This document shows positions 43,406 to 54,504 of a DNA stretch of 64,000 bases, piece by piece. How positions within the stretch are numbered: the first letter of the stretch is position 1; each line of letters begins with the position of its first letter. The notes below the pieces were generated by a model. That model had not been told where the DNA came from and searched no databases. It saw nothing but the letters and a program-made list of their open reading frames with translations. The DNA lies in contig NZ_CP041765.1 of assembly GCF_007559025.1 (NCBI RefSeq), forward strand, positions 3,884,638 to 3,948,637, read 5' to 3'. The stretch is from Tomitella fengzijianii. Its GTDB lineage: Bacteria; Actinomycetota; Actinomycetes; Mycobacteriales; Mycobacteriaceae. The position numbers and the translations under genes are program-made.

Positions 43406-44257
43406 GTGTCCTCTGCCGATCATTCCCGCAGCGGGCGTCGTCGCCGACGGCGCCCCGCTCAGCCGGGCAACGGCACCAAGAACGGGGGCACGAGAAGCGC
43501 GGCAGGGCGAAACTCGGGCGGCCGGGGCACCGGCTCCCGTGGCAGCGGTTCCCGGAGCAACGGCGCACGGAAGTCGACCGGCGGGCCACGGCAGGGCTCC
43601 GGCGGAGGGCGCCGCTCTGCGGACGGATCCACCGGCCGCCGCATGCACACCGTCCGCGAGACCTCGGCCGGCGGCCTGGTGATCGACGGTTTCGACCACA
43701 CCTCCGCGGACGGCTCCGCATCGGCGGGCGAGCTGCGGGCCGCGTTGATCGGCCGCCTCGACCGCCGCGGCCGCACGTTGTGGTCCATGCCCAAGGGCCA
43801 CGTGGAGGCCGGCGAAACCGTCGAGCAGACCGCCATGCGCGAGATCGCCGAGGAGACGGGCATCAGCGGCGAGGTGCTCGCGTCACTCGGAAGCATCGAT
43901 TACTGGTTCGTCTCGGACGGCCGACGCATCCACAAGACCGTCCATCACTTCCTCCTCCGTTACCAGGGCGGCGAGCTCTCCGACGAGGACTACGAGGTCA
44001 GCGAGGTCGCGTGGGTGCCGCTGGGCGAGCTCTCCGGCCGGCTCGCCTACGCGGACGAGCGCAAGCTCGCCGCGGTCGCAGCCGAGATCCTCGGTGAGAT
44101 GATCTCCGGACCCGCGCCCCGCGCCGATTCGGACGTCGAGGCGGGCACGCAGCCGCGGCCGCAGCCGGGGGCCGACCCGGCCAAGCGGGCCCGCAGGCGC
44201 CGCCGCAGCCACCGCGCAATGCTGCCGAAGCCGAGGGGGAAGACCAGCCCCACATGA
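43406..44257 (+). CDS. mutT4: Nudix hydrolase MutT4
   Basis: A 283-aa Nudix hydrolase, Rv3908 homologue. The first 80 residues are Arg/Gly/Ser-rich and disordered. The Nudix box runs from GHVEAGET through REIAEETGI with all the expected Gly, Glu and Arg positions; [19 protein letters not shown] and AYADERKL are typical of MutT4. The natural nucleotide substrate is not settled for this subgroup. The C-terminus is again basic ([10 protein letters not shown]). The GTG at 43406 follows TACGAT by seven bases. The stop overlaps the start of the next gene (ATGA), beginning an operon that continues to murJ. Confidence 0.9.
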   Translation: MSSADHSRSGRRRRRRPAQPGNGTKNGGTRSAAGRNSGGRGTGSRGSGSRSNGARKSTGGPRQGSGGGRRSADGSTGRRMHTVRETSAGGLVIDGFDHTSADGSASAGELRAALIGRLDRRGRTLWSMPKGHVEAGETVEQTAMREIAEETGISGEVLASLGSIDYWFVSDGRRIHKTVHHFLLRYQGGELSDEDYEVSEVAWVPLGELSGRLAYADERKLAAVAAEILGEMISGPAPRADSDVEAGTQPRPQPGADPAKRARRRRRSHRAMLPKPRGKTSPT

Positions 44258-47200
44258 GGATCCGGACCACCAGGCCGTTCGGCATCGTGCACGGGGTGCG
44301 CCGGGCGGCCGCCGCGGTGGCTGCGGCATCACTCGCATGCACGCCCGGCGCCGTCGGCATGGCCGCCCCGGCCGCGCAGGCCGTGCCCGTCTCCACGGCC
44401 ACGTCTCCCGCAGATTTCCCGGCACCCGGGACGACGGGTGCCGCCTCCACCACTGCGGACCCCTCCGCAGCCGACCCCACCACAGCCACCACCACGGCGG
44501 ACGCCTCCACCACGACCGCCGTGGCGAACTCGACGGCGACGGACGCCGGAAGCACACAGCCCGGCGGCTCCGACCGGACCGGCATGCCGCAGTTCCTCTC
44601 GCTCACGATCGATACGGTCACGCCTGAGGTCGTCCGCGCCGGGCCGTCCACCGGCGCCCCGCCGACGAGCGGTCCCGACCGGGCCGGCAGTGCGCCCATG
44701 GTCACCGTCACCGGAACGGTCCGCAACGTCGGCGACCGCGACGTGTCCGACGTGGAAGTCCGTCTGCAACGCGCGCAGCAGATCGATGACGCCGACGAGG
44801 TCCGTTCAGTGCTGAACCTGGATCAAAGCAACTACGGCACCGTCGGCCTCTTCCACCCGGTGGCCGACTCCCTCGCACGGGGCCAATCGGCCGGATTCTC
44901 GCTTTCTCTGCCGCTGAACGACCCCGCGACCCGCTCTCTCGCGATCACCGAACCGGGCGTGTATCCGCTACTGGTCAACGTCAACGGAACCCCCGACTAC
45001 GGCGGGCGCGCACGTCTGGACGACGCCCGCTTCCTGCTCCCGGTGCTATCTCTGCCGGCCGGTACCGCACCCGGCGGGGACGCCAGGCCACAAGGACCGG
45101 TGGCGCCGTCGCCCGTCCCGGTCACCATGCTGTATCCGCTGACGGCGGCACCCGAACTCGCGGCGGGGCAACCGGGGCCAGCACTGGACTCGCCCTCGGC
45201 GGTCCGGCTCGTCGACGACTCGCTGCCCCGGTCGCTGGCCTCCGGCGGCAGGCTGCACGGGGTGCTCACCGCCGCGCGCCAGGCGCTCACCCCGGCCGCG
45301 GACCCCCACGGCGCGCTGGCCGCAGGGCTGTGCCTGGCCGTCGATCCGGACCTGCTCGTCACCGTCGACGCCATGACCCGCGGATTCGAGGTCGCCAAGG
45401 ACCCCGCCGATCCCGACTCCGACGCCGCGAGCACCGATCGCATCGAGTCCGAGGGGCAGGCAGCCGCGGCCGCGTGGCTCAAGGACCTGCGACAACTCGC
45501 TTCGCAAACCTGCACCGTGGCGTTGCCGTACGCCCAGGCCGACCTGGACGCCGTCCGGAAGCTGGCTTCGCCGCGCGTCACCGGATCGGCACTCGCGGCG
45601 CCCGCCGACATCGTCGACGGCATCCTGGGGGTGAAATCCGTCCGCAGCCTCGTATGGCCGTCGGTGGGACAGCTGGCACCCGAAACCCTCGCCACCGTCA
45701 CGCGCGCACTCGCCCCCGCCGGGGAGGAGGCGGGCGACGGGGCCGGGCAGCCGGCCGATCCGTCCGGAGCCGCCGACGGCCCGAGCGCGCCGCCCACGGT
45801 GCTGGTCTCCGACAACTCCGTGGACACGACAGGGTCGACCGGGGCCTCGGGCAACGCCTCCTCACCGAGTACCGGCTCCTCCGCTTCCTCCGCGACGCTC
45901 CCCGGCACCGCCGACGCGGTGCGAATAGAGCTGCCGACGGCCGGCGCGGCGGGCCCCGACGGAGCGGGTGCACCCCCGACGGCAGGCAGCGAATCCACCG
46001 ACTCCACGGCGACCGGCACGGCAGCGGGGTCCAGTCCCGCCCTGCTGTTCGACATGCCCACCAGCGCCGCGCTCGCCGCCGTCGGCGCCCGACCGTCCAC
46101 CCCTGCGTTCGTGCCCGCCGACCTCCGATTCGACGTCGACCACGACTCCCGCACGGCCCGGTTGCAGGACGCCATGGGGGCCATGGCCTGGCCGTTGCTC
46201 GAGGCCCGCAGATCCGCGAAGTCCACGCTCGGAACGGCCGGTTCCGGGAGCGGATCGCGTGATGAACCCGCGGCACCGCCGGCTCCGCTGCTCATCGCGC
46301 CGCCCCAGGACTGGACCGCAGACCACGACGAGGCGGCCGCGCTCCTGGGCTTTCTGCAGCAGGCATACCGGGACGGCCTCGCCGCGCCGCGCCCCTTGAC
46401 CACCGCGTTCGCCGCGGCGAGCGCGCCCGGGGTGCCGTCGGCCGAACTGACCGATCCGTATCCGGGCGACGGAATCGCGGAAGGCGCCGCGTCGGGCCCC
46501 GCCGGCACCGGGACGACGAGCGGGGCGGACTTCGGTTTCACGTGGAACACCGACCGGTCCGTGCCGGAATCGCTGCTCGAAAGCCTCCGCGGCCAGCTTT
46601 CGCGGCTGGCGACGCTGGACCACATGCTCGCCGGCAACGGGCCCGACGGCGAGACGCCGGAGCACTACATCACGCCGCTCTACCGCGACGTGCTGCGCGC
46701 AGTGAGCACTTGGGGGCGCGGCGGCGACGGAGCGCTCGACGCCCGCGCGGCGGCGGATGGCCGGTCCGCCGCGCTCACCACGTCGCTGACCGACCAGTTC
46801 GACGCCGTCACCGTCGTCGCCCCCGGCTCCGTCTACACCCTCGCCTCCTCGCAGAGTCCTCTCCTCGTCGTCGCGAAGAACGACCTGGCGATGCCCGTGA
46901 ACGCGAGCCTGCGGATCCGCGCCCCGGAAGGCGTCCAGATCGGTCAGGCCGACGATTACGTCATCCCTGCCCGCGGTAGCCGCCAGATCCAAGTCCCCGC
47001 GCAGATCGAGTTCAGCAGGCAGATGGACCTGCGGGTGCAGCTGCTCGCGCCCGATTCCACGCCGATCGGTGAGCAGATCCACATTTCGTTGCATTCGAAC
47101 GCGTACGGCATGGTCATCCCCGTCGTGACCGGCCTCTCCGGCGCGCTGCTGCTGTTCCTCGCGGGCCGCCGCGGATGGCATCGGTTGCGCGGACAGCACG

Positions 47201-47292
47201 ACCGGGCCGACGATCGTGCGAGCGAACGCGGGCCAGTCCTAGAGCAGTACCGACGCGACGGTACTCAACAGGGCCCGGAAGACGAAGGTTGA
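44254..47292 (+). CDS. DUF6049 secreted/membrane-anchored protein (Rv3909-like)
   Basis: A 1012-aa protein with an N-terminal signal peptide (about residues 10-47), a long Ala/Thr/Ser-rich linker, a beta-rich domain ([14 protein letters not shown] and [13 protein letters not shown]), a region where most low-complexity insertions occur, and a C-terminal TM helix followed by a short basic tail ([18 protein letters not shown], then [10 protein letters not shown]). The position upstream of murJ is the same as in M. tuberculosis, where Rv3909 is 200 residues shorter; the difference is in the linkers. Function is unknown, though co-transcription with murJ suggests an envelope role. A near-parS sequence lies inside it at 46534. 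Confidence 0.85.
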   Translation: MRIRTTRPFGIVHGVRRAAAAVAAASLACTPGAVGMAAPAAQAVPVSTATSPADFPAPGTTGAASTTADPSAADPTTATTTADASTTTAVANSTATDAGSTQPGGSDRTGMPQFLSLTIDTVTPEVVRAGPSTGAPPTSGPDRAGSAPMVTVTGTVRNVGDRDVSDVEVRLQRAQQIDDADEVRSVLNLDQSNYGTVGLFHPVADSLARGQSAGFSLSLPLNDPATRSLAITEPGVYPLLVNVNGTPDYGGRARLDDARFLLPVLSLPAGTAPGGDARPQGPVAPSPVPVTMLYPLTAAPELAAGQPGPALDSPSAVRLVDDSLPRSLASGGRLHGVLTAARQALTPAADPHGALAAGLCLAVDPDLLVTVDAMTRGFEVAKDPADPDSDAASTDRIESEGQAAAAAWLKDLRQLASQTCTVALPYAQADLDAVRKLASPRVTGSALAAPADIVDGILGVKSVRSLVWPSVGQLAPETLATVTRALAPAGEEAGDGAGQPADPSGAADGPSAPPTVLVSDNSVDTTGSTGASGNASSPSTGSSASSATLPGTADAVRIELPTAGAAGPDGAGAPPTAGSESTDSTATGTAAGSSPALLFDMPTSAALAAVGARPSTPAFVPADLRFDVDHDSRTARLQDAMGAMAWPLLEARRSAKSTLGTAGSGSGSRDEPAAPPAPLLIAPPQDWTADHDEAAALLGFLQQAYRDGLAAPRPLTTAFAAASAPGVPSAELTDPYPGDGIAEGAASGPAGTGTTSGADFGFTWNTDRSVPESLLESLRGQLSRLATLDHMLAGNGPDGETPEHYITPLYRDVLRAVSTWGRGGDGALDARAAADGRSAALTTSLTDQFDAVTVVAPGSVYTLASSQSPLLVVAKNDLAMPVNASLRIRAPEGVQIGQADDYVIPARGSRQIQVPAQIEFSRQMDLRVQLLAPDSTPIGEQIHISLHSNAYGMVIPVVTGLSGALLLFLAGRRGWHRLRGQHDRADDRASERGPVLEQYRRDGTQQGPEDEG
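46534..46549. promoter_or_regulatory. Possible intragenic parS-like site
   Basis: GGTTTCACGTGGAACA matches 14 of 16 positions of the parS consensus. It is inside the DUF6049 coding sequence and breaks the palindrome at one position, so occupancy by ParB is uncertain. Confidence 0.4.
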
Positions 47293-47300
47293 GAAGCCAG

Positions 47301-50300
47301 ATGACCGACGCCCACCGCCACGACGACGGTAGCGACACCGGGGTGCACAGCACTTCCGGCGATGGCTCCGGCCCGTCCGGCGCCCGAGGCGGCTCCCGGC
47401 CCAGCGTGCTCGCGTCCACCGGGTCGATGGCCATCGCGACACTGATCAGCCGCATCACCGGGTTCTTCAAGGTGCTGCTCACCGCGGCGGTCCTGGGCCC
47501 CGCCATGGCGAGCGCCTTCACCGTCTCCAACACGCTGCCCAACCTGGTCTCCGAGCTTGTGCTGGGCGCGGTGCTCACCGCGATCGTCATTCCCGTGCTG
47601 GTCCGCGCCGAACGCGAGGACGCCGACGGCGGCGCCGCGTTCATGCGAAGACTCTTCACGGTGGCGATGGCGATCTTCGGCATCGCCACCGTGGTGTCCG
47701 TCGCGGCCGCGCCCTGGTTGTCGCAGCTCATGGTCGGCGACGACTCCGAGGTGGACCTGGGCCTGTCCACCGCGTTCGCGTATCTGCTCCTGCCCCAGAT
47801 CATCTTCTACGGCGCAGGCGGGCTGCTGACGGCGATCCTGAACACCCGCAGCGTGTTCAAACCGGGTGCGTGGGCCCCGGTGGTCAACAACGTCGTGGCG
47901 ATCACGGTACTGGTGCTGTTCGCGGTGATGCCCGGCGAGATCACCCTCAACCCGGTCGACATGGGCACCCCCAAGCTGCTCGTGCTGGGCATCGGCACCA
48001 CCCTCGGCGTGCTGTGCCAGGCCGCGGTGCTCGTCCCCGCGATCCGCCGCCAGGGGATCGACCTGCGTCCCATGTGGGGCATCGACCCGCGGCTCAAGAA
48101 GTTCGCGGGCATGGCCGTGGCCATCATCGTGTACGTCGCGATCAGCCAGGTCGGGATGGTCATCACCACGCGGATCGCCGCCGACGCCGACGCGGCCGGC
48201 CCCGCCATCTACAACTTCGTCTGGCTGCTGCTCCAGGTTCCCTACGGCATCCTCGGCGTCACGCTGCTCACCGCGGTGATGCCGCAGCTGAGCCGGAACG
48301 CGGCGGCGGGCGACAACCGGGCCGTCGTCGACGACCTGACCATGTCGACCAAGCTGACGATGCTCGCCCTGCTGCCCGTCGTCATGTTCTTCACCTTCGA
48401 CGGGCCCGGTATCGGGCGCGCGCTGTTCAACTACGGCGCGTTCGGCGGGGACTCGGCGACGCTGCTGGGCATCACGCTGTCGGCATCCGCCTTCACGCTC
48501 ATCCCGTATGCCCTGGTGCTGCTGCAGCTGCGCGTGTTCTATGCGCGCGAAGAGGCGTGGACACCGACCTTCATCATCATCGGCATCATGGCCGTGAAGA
48601 CGGCGCTGTCGCTGTTCGCGCCCGTGCTCGTCTCTCCCGAACACGTCGTGGTCGCACTCGGCACGGCCAACGGGCTCGGCTTCGTCGCGGGCGTCGTCGT
48701 CGGCGGCTACCTGCTGCGGCGCAGCCTCGGAGACCTCAACCTCGGCTCCATCATGCGCGACTCCCTGCGGATCCTTCTGGCCTCGGCGGTAGGCGTGGCC
48801 GCGATGCTGCTTCTGGAACTGTTGACCGGGTTGCACGAGATCGCGGGCGGCGGCCGCGGCCTGCTGTCCGTGATGGCGGTGAGCGTCGACGGCGTCGTCA
48901 TGCTCACCGTGACGGTCCTGGTGCTGTCCCGGATGCGCATTCCCATGGTCGACCAGGTCGGCCGGTCCCTGGCGCGCGTGCTCGTACGGGTGCTGCCCGG
49001 CGCACTGGTTCCGGCCCGCCTGCGCCGGGCGGCCGCAGCCGACGCCGCGGCGGCCGCGGAGCAGCCCGGCCACTACGACACGCACGGCGAGCAGTACCGG
49101 GACGGCCTCCACGGTCCGCGCGGCGACCACCGCGGTCCCGGCGCGCCCGCACCGGGCGACGCGGCGGGCCGCGGCGGCAGATACCTGCCGCCGCCCGGTC
49201 ACGGCCCGCATCACCCGGACGACCCGTACGTCGGCGACCCGGCACGGTCCCGTCGGCCCGTTCCGCGGGGCCCGCTGTTCAGCGGGCCGGGACAACCGCT
49301 TCCGGACCTGTTCGTCCCGTACTCTGGATTCGACACGACCACCTACGACCCGCTGCTGCCACGGGTCGATGCCGCACTGAGGAAGTTGCAAGTGACAGAG
49401 ACGCACGCCGCGGCGCAGCGCGCCGGATCCGGCAGCCCCCAGCGCGGACCGCGACTGATCCCCGGCGCGATGGTCGCCGGCGGTCGCTACCGGCTGCTCG
49501 TCCGGCACGGCGGCACGCGCGGCCTGCAGTTCTGGAAGGCGCTCGACACCCGGCTCGACCGCGAGGTCGCCCTCACCTTCATCAACCCCGACGGGTCCAA
49601 CGCCGGCACCGACCCGGACACCATCCTCACCCGCACGCTTCGGCTCGGTAAGATCAACGCCCCGGGGCTCGCGCGCGTGCTCGACGTCGTCCGCAGCGTG
49701 TCCGGCGGGATCGTCGTCTCCGAATGGACGGACGGCAGCCCCCTCAGCGAGGTCGCCGCCAACGACCCGCCACCTGACGGCGCCGCGCGCGCCGTGGCCG
49801 TCCTCGCCTCGGCCGCCGAGCAGGCGCACCGGGCGGGCGCCGAGATGTGCATCGACCACCCCGACCGCATCCGCATCACGCCCGGCGGCGCCGCCGTCCT
49901 GGCCTTCCCCGCCACTCTGCCCGGCGTCGAACACGCCGACGACGTCCACGGTCTCGGAGCCACGCTGTACGCCCTGCTCACCAACGAGTGGCCGGCCTCC
50001 CAGGACGACCCGGCCGGTGAGGTCGGCGGTTTGCGCACGGCGCTCCTCGGCGCGCAGGGGCTGCCCACCGAACCGCACGTCGTGCGCAACGACATCCCCT
50101 TCGAGATCTCGGCAGTGGCGATGCGCGCCATCCAGGGCAACAGCGGCATCCGCACCGCCGCGACCGTCCAGCACGTGCTGGAGCAGGCGGCCAACGCCCC
50201 CACACCGCCGCCGCCGGGCCGCCGCTTCCCCCGGCCCGAACGGAGCACGAGGACCGACGGCCGCCCCGTCGAAGCGCCCGTCGACCGGACCGAGGGACAC

Positions 50301-51128
50301 ACTCGAGAGACGGAGCACGCGGCGGACCGCGCGGCTCCCGGCCAGCATGCCGGGAACGCACCGCACCGCACACCCGACGAGCACACCGGGCGGATACCGG
50401 CCGGGGGCGGACAGGCGACTCCCGGCCGCACCACCGCGCGCCCGCGTTCCCTGCTCCTGGACGACGGCCCAAAGGGTCCCTCCCGCCGGACCATGTCCAC
50501 GGTGCTGGTGGCGCTGGCGGTAGCCGTGATCGCCGTCGTCATCTTCGTGATGGTGCAGGTGGGCGACGTCTTCGGCGGGGGCAGCGACGCCCCGTTGACG
50601 CAGCAGAACATCGGGCTCAACCCCACGACCACCGCCGCGCCCACCACCGCGCAGGCGCCGGCGCCGCCGCCACCGCCGGCCAGCGTCACGGCGAAGCCCG
50701 TGAAGATCGCCGTCTACTCGCCGCAGGGCGTACCGGACGATCCGCGCGGCGCGCCGCTGGCCATCGACGGCGACCCGGGCACCCAGTGGTCCACCGACCA
50801 GTACTTCCAGCAGCTCCCGGCCCTCAAGAACGGCGTGGGCCTGATGGCGGAGTTCGACCGCCCGGTCAAGGTCATGAATGTCGGGATCGACTCGCCCACC
50901 CCGGGCACACGTGTCGAGATCCGGACCGCTCCCGGACCGAACGCGTCGATCGCGCAGACCCGCCTCATCGCGTCGAGCGAGTTGCAGGCCGGGCACACCG
51001 AGATCCCCGTGGATCCGCCCACCGACCAGGCGTCCACGCACGTGCTCGTGTGGCTGACCGAGCTCGGCCCCGCGGGTTCCCGCTTCCAGTCCAAGATCAC
51101 CGAGGTCAACTTCACCGTCGCGGAATAG
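47301..51128 (+). CDS. murJ: Lipid II flippase MurJ fused to pseudokinase and extracellular domain
   Basis: A 1275-aa three-part protein, Rv3910 homologue. Residues about 30-570 are the MurJ (MviN) lipid II flippase with fourteen TM helices (GSMAIATLISRITGFFKVL at the start). Residues about 718-970 form a kinase-like domain without catalytic residues: VALTFI replaces the VAxK lysine, no HRD loop is found, and VLAFPA stands where DFG belongs. A TM helix (about 1064-1086) leads to an outer beta-sandwich domain. In mycobacteria the pseudokinase, phosphorylated by PknB, recruits FhaA; the same is expected here. ATG with no strong ribosome site, eight bases after the DUF6049 stop, hence probably coupled. 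Confidence 0.93.
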   Translation: MTDAHRHDDGSDTGVHSTSGDGSGPSGARGGSRPSVLASTGSMAIATLISRITGFFKVLLTAAVLGPAMASAFTVSNTLPNLVSELVLGAVLTAIVIPVLVRAEREDADGGAAFMRRLFTVAMAIFGIATVVSVAAAPWLSQLMVGDDSEVDLGLSTAFAYLLLPQIIFYGAGGLLTAILNTRSVFKPGAWAPVVNNVVAITVLVLFAVMPGEITLNPVDMGTPKLLVLGIGTTLGVLCQAAVLVPAIRRQGIDLRPMWGIDPRLKKFAGMAVAIIVYVAISQVGMVITTRIAADADAAGPAIYNFVWLLLQVPYGILGVTLLTAVMPQLSRNAAAGDNRAVVDDLTMSTKLTMLALLPVVMFFTFDGPGIGRALFNYGAFGGDSATLLGITLSASAFTLIPYALVLLQLRVFYAREEAWTPTFIIIGIMAVKTALSLFAPVLVSPEHVVVALGTANGLGFVAGVVVGGYLLRRSLGDLNLGSIMRDSLRILLASAVGVAAMLLLELLTGLHEIAGGGRGLLSVMAVSVDGVVMLTVTVLVLSRMRIPMVDQVGRSLARVLVRVLPGALVPARLRRAAAADAAAAAEQPGHYDTHGEQYRDGLHGPRGDHRGPGAPAPGDAAGRGGRYLPPPGHGPHHPDDPYVGDPARSRRPVPRGPLFSGPGQPLPDLFVPYSGFDTTTYDPLLPRVDAALRKLQVTETHAAAQRAGSGSPQRGPRLIPGAMVAGGRYRLLVRHGGTRGLQFWKALDTRLDREVALTFINPDGSNAGTDPDTILTRTLRLGKINAPGLARVLDVVRSVSGGIVVSEWTDGSPLSEVAANDPPPDGAARAVAVLASAAEQAHRAGAEMCIDHPDRIRITPGGAAVLAFPATLPGVEHADDVHGLGATLYALLTNEWPASQDDPAGEVGGLRTALLGAQGLPTEPHVVRNDIPFEISAVAMRAIQGNSGIRTAATVQHVLEQAANAPTPPPPGRRFPRPERSTRTDGRPVEAPVDRTEGHTRETEHAADRAAPGQHAGNAPHRTPDEHTGRIPAGGGQATPGRTTARPRSLLLDDGPKGPSRRTMSTVLVALAVAVIAVVIFVMVQVGDVFGGGSDAPLTQQNIGLNPTTTAAPTTAQAPAPPPPPASVTAKPVKIAVYSPQGVPDDPRGAPLAIDGDPGTQWSTDQYFQQLPALKNGVGLMAEFDRPVKVMNVGIDSPTPGTRVEIRTAPGPNASIAQTRLIASSELQAGHTEIPVDPPTDQASTHVLVWLTELGPAGSRFQSKITEVNFTVAE

Positions 51129-51166
51129 TGACGGCGGTCTCCCATCGCGCCCGTTCACCGGTGCGC

Positions 51167-51172
51167 TAGGGT
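51167..51172 (+). promoter_or_regulatory. Leaderless -10 element of sigM
   Basis: TAGGGT, seven bases before the GTG at 51180, within the 51-bp murJ-sigM gap. Confidence 0.5.
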
Positions 51173-51179
51173 TCCGTGC

Positions 51180-51746
51180 GTGCGGACCAATGGGGGGGAT
51201 CGCTCGCAGAGCGATGTGGAACTGCTCGCTGAGCATGTACGGGGCGACCGGTATGCGTTCGCCGATCTGATCGCCCGGCATCAGGACTACCTGTGGGCGG
51301 TGGCGCGGCGCAATTGCCGCGATGCGGAGGACGCCGCGGACGCCGTTCAAGAGGCGCTGCTGTCCGCGCACCGTCGTGCCGCCGCGTTCCGCGGCGAGTG
51401 CGCGGTGCGCAGTTGGCTGCACCGGATCGTGGTCAACAGCTGTCTCGACCGGCTCCGCCGCAACGCTGCGCGACCTTCCGTCCCGTATCCCGAGGGCGGC
51501 TGGGAACCCGCCGATCGCCACGACGAGTACGCACATGTCGACGCGTCGATGACGCTGCGGGTGGCTTTGGCCGAGTTGCCCGACGAACAGCGCATGGCCG
51601 TGTACCTGGTCGACGTGGAGGGCAGGTCGGTGGCCGACGCGGCACAGATGCTGGGCGTCGCGGGGGGAACGGTGAAGAGCCGCTGTGCGCGGGCGCGCCT
51701 CAAGCTGGCCCGGAGTCTCGCCGGCCTGCGCGAACACGCGGGTTGA
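51180..51746 (+). CDS. sigM: ECF sigma factor SigM
   Basis: A 188-aa extracytoplasmic-function sigma factor. Region 2 reads AFADLIARHQDYLWAVARR and DAADAVQEALLSAHRR; region 4 has ALAELPDEQRMAVYLVDVEG and SVADAAQMLGVAGGTVKSR. Location after murJ and before an anti-sigma gene and trxB matches mycobacterial sigM. The GTG at 51180 follows TAGGGT by seven bases, suggesting a leaderless, housekeeping-type transcript in addition to any autoregulation. The downstream 365-aa protein is its likely antagonist. Confidence 0.9.
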   Translation: MRTNGGDRSQSDVELLAEHVRGDRYAFADLIARHQDYLWAVARRNCRDAEDAADAVQEALLSAHRRAAAFRGECAVRSWLHRIVVNSCLDRLRRNAARPSVPYPEGGWEPADRHDEYAHVDASMTLRVALAELPDEQRMAVYLVDVEGRSVADAAQMLGVAGGTVKSRCARARLKLARSLAGLREHAG

Positions 51747-51839
51747 TCCGATCGACCGACATCCGCGGCCCCCCGGAACCCGCAGACGCCCGCGTGCGTC
51801 GTAGAAGACAGTGGCCGTTGCACGGGAAGGAGGACGGGA

Positions 51840-52937
51840 ATGTCGAATGAACCGACGCCGGATGCCGGGTTCTCGTCGCCCTTCCCTCCGGAACTCGTCG
51901 CAGCAGTGCACGCGGACCTGCACGACCCCGGGCCCCCGTCACGCCCGCCTGCGTCGCGGGAGTCCTCGCAGACTCCGGCCGGGCCCGCTGACGGGCACGA
52001 CGCACACGGACCCGCCCACCGCGGGGATGCGCGAGCCGCATCCCCCGAGTGCGCGTTGCATGAGGCCGTCCTCGCCGACGGGGAGGCCGCGCGTCTGCTG
52101 AAAGATCTCGACGAGGTCAGCGCCATGCTGGGCGCGCTCGCACCCGCGTCGGATCCCGGCATCTCATTCGCGGACGACACGCCCGGGGACCGACACGCTT
52201 CCGGGCGGACTCCCGCTGACGGCCTTTCCGGCGGCGGCTGCTCCGGCGAAGACTTCTCCGGACCGGGCGACGCGGACACCAGCGGCGACGACGTGGAGCG
52301 GATGCCGGAGCTGGTCGCTGCCCGGCTGCGGCGGGAACTTCTCGCAGCGGTTCCCATGGACGGCGGATCGCCGGCAGGCGACGCCGACCGGAACGCCCCC
52401 GCCGCCGTCCGCCGCTCCGGGTCTCGGAGTCGCAAGCTGCTCGCCGCCGCGGCCGCGGTCGTCGCCATCGGGTCGGCCGTCGGCGGATCGGCACTCTGGC
52501 TCTCCGTCGACACCGACCGCGCCGCAGACTCGGTCACGGCGCACGACGCACACCCGCGCGGCGGGACCGTCGCGGGGAACGGGCGGGACATCACCGTGCA
52601 CGGACAGGCCGGCGACGGCGATACGGCTGCGGGCCGCACGGACGGCGCCCCGCCCCCCGGAGGACTCGACCCCGACGGACTCCTGCGCATGCGGGGGACG
52701 GACGATCTGGGGCCGTTCGCGGAGCCCACCGCCCTCCACCAGTGCCTGTCCGCCAACGACCTTCCGCCCGACGCGCACATCCTGGGGGCGGGGCCGGTGC
52801 GCGTGGACGGTCGCGCAGGCACGCTGCTGCTCGTCCCCGGGCCGCGTCCTCCGATGCTGACCGGGCTTGTCGTCACCGAGCGGTGCGGTGTGGACGGCGA
52901 CGGCCTGCTCCTGCGAACCGATCTCGGCGCGCCCTGA
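51840..52937 (+). CDS. rsmA: Anti-sigma-M factor (RsmA-like) membrane protein
   Basis: A 365-aa single-pass membrane protein. The cytosolic part is long (about 200 residues), acidic and Gly/Ser-rich, with short helical pieces (FPPELVAAVHADLHD and LKDLDEVSAMLGALAP); a TM helix follows at about 200-220 (KLLAAAAAVVAIGSAVGG), then an outer domain with two Cys (LHQCLSAND and TERCGVDG). It is the positional equivalent of Rv3912, the anti-SigM protein. The cytosolic part lacks the HxxxCxxC zinc motif, so it is not a zinc anti-sigma factor and probably not redox-sensitive through that site. GGAAGGAGG precedes the ATG. Confidence 0.75.
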   Translation: MSNEPTPDAGFSSPFPPELVAAVHADLHDPGPPSRPPASRESSQTPAGPADGHDAHGPAHRGDARAASPECALHEAVLADGEAARLLKDLDEVSAMLGALAPASDPGISFADDTPGDRHASGRTPADGLSGGGCSGEDFSGPGDADTSGDDVERMPELVAARLRRELLAAVPMDGGSPAGDADRNAPAAVRRSGSRSRKLLAAAAAVVAIGSAVGGSALWLSVDTDRAADSVTAHDAHPRGGTVAGNGRDITVHGQAGDGDTAAGRTDGAPPPGGLDPDGLLRMRGTDDLGPFAEPTALHQCLSANDLPPDAHILGAGPVRVDGRAGTLLLVPGPRPPMLTGLVVTERCGVDGDGLLLRTDLGAP

Positions 52938-52958
52938 CCCGCCGCCGCACCCGGCGCG

Positions 52959-52984
52959 GGAACAACACCGATTAGTCTGGTGTT
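52959..52984 (+). promoter_or_regulatory. ECF-type (SigH/SigR-like) promoter of trxB-trxA
   Basis: GGAAC (52959-52963) and GTT (52982-52984) are separated by 18 bp, the pattern recognised by SigH of mycobacteria and SigR of Streptomyces, which control thioredoxin genes. A second GGAAC-N16-GTT match lies at 53015-53038 and overlaps the inverted repeat GGAACAC/GTGTTCC (53015-53021, 53034-53040). The predicted leader is long (about 180 nt). Confidence 0.65.
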
Positions 52985-53168
52985 GACCGGATAGGCACCG
53001 CCCGACGGCATACAGGAACACCTCGAGCCGGTCGTGTTCCGCCGTAGGGCCGCGCGACGCCCACAGTGTCGGCGTCGGCCCAAGCGGCGCGGCGGCACTG
53101 TCACGGCATGGTCCGCCCGGGGCGCCGCAGCCACCGGCACCCCCGTACCGCCCGAACGGAAGGCACGT

Positions 53169-54152
53169 ATGAGCACCCCCATCGTCCACGACCTCATCAT
53201 CGTCGGTTCAGGCCCCGCCGGATACACGGCCGGGATCTACGCCGGCCGCGCCGAGCTCGCGCCCGTGTTGTTCGAGGGCTCCCAGTTCGGCGGCGCACTG
53301 ATGACGACGACGGACGTGGAGAACTACCCCGGATTCGCCGGCGGCATCATGGGCCCCGAGCTTATGGACCAGATGCGTGAGCAGGCGATCCGCTTCGGTG
53401 CCGACGTGCGCACCGAGGACGTCGACTCCATCGACCTGTCCGGGCCCGTCAAGACCGTCACGGTCGGCGACGAGGTCCATCAGGCGCGCGCGGTGGTGCT
53501 GGCGATGGGCGCGGCCGCCCGCTACCTGGGAGTCCCGGGCGAGCAGGAGCTGCTGGGCCGCGGCGTGAGCGCCTGTGCCACCTGCGACGGGTTCTTCTTC
53601 AAGGAACAGGACATCGCCGTGATCGGCGGCGGCGACTCCGCGATGGAGGAGGCGACCTTCCTCACCAAGTTCGCGCGGTCCGTCACCATCGTGCACCGGC
53701 GCGAGGAGTTCCGGGCTTCCCGGATCATGCTCGAGCGTGCTCGCGCCAACGAGAAGATCCGCTTCCTGACCAACAAGGCGGTCGAGTCGGTGGCGGGCGA
53801 CAAATCCGTTTCCACACTGAACCTGCGGGACACCGTGACCGGCGAGGAGTCGACGCTCCCCGTCACCGGCATGTTCGTCGCCATCGGCCACGACCCCCGC
53901 AGCGAACTCGTCAACGGACAGGTGGACACGGACGCGGACGGATACGTGCGCGTCGATTCGCCGATGACCTCCACGTCCGTGCCCGGGGTCTTCGCGGCCG
54001 GCGACCTCGTCGACCACACGTTCCGGCAGGCGATCACCGCCGCCGGCACCGGGTGCTCCGCGGCCATCGAGGCGGAGCGCTGGCTGGCCGCCCTGCCGGC
54101 CGACACCGTCTCTTCGAAGGACGCGGCGGACCCCGTCGCCGCCACCGTCTGA
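53169..54152 (+). CDS. trxB: Thioredoxin reductase
   Basis: NADPH-dependent flavoprotein that reduces thioredoxin, 327 aa. FAD site [13 protein letters not shown] near the N-terminus, redox-active pair CATC in [17 protein letters not shown] site [12 protein letters not shown] and the second FAD motif [11 protein letters not shown] are all intact. The 15-residue Ala/Asp-rich tail is slightly longer than usual. It is followed by trxA after 28 bp, and the ECF-type promoter upstream suggests induction by disulphide stress. Confidence 0.96.
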   Translation: MSTPIVHDLIIVGSGPAGYTAGIYAGRAELAPVLFEGSQFGGALMTTTDVENYPGFAGGIMGPELMDQMREQAIRFGADVRTEDVDSIDLSGPVKTVTVGDEVHQARAVVLAMGAAARYLGVPGEQELLGRGVSACATCDGFFFKEQDIAVIGGGDSAMEEATFLTKFARSVTIVHRREEFRASRIMLERARANEKIRFLTNKAVESVAGDKSVSTLNLRDTVTGEESTLPVTGMFVAIGHDPRSELVNGQVDTDADGYVRVDSPMTSTSVPGVFAAGDLVDHTFRQAITAAGTGCSAAIEAERWLAALPADTVSSKDAADPVAATV

Positions 54153-54180
54153 CCCACCCGTCCAAATTCCGGAGGTTCTC

Positions 54181-54504
<324 letters not shown>

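Noticed and set aside
47265..51923. A 1552-residue minus-strand reading frame opposite murJ and sigM
   Set aside because: It is antisense to clearly homologous genes; its composition (Arg/Gly/Gln/His-rich) is typical of high-GC shadow frames.
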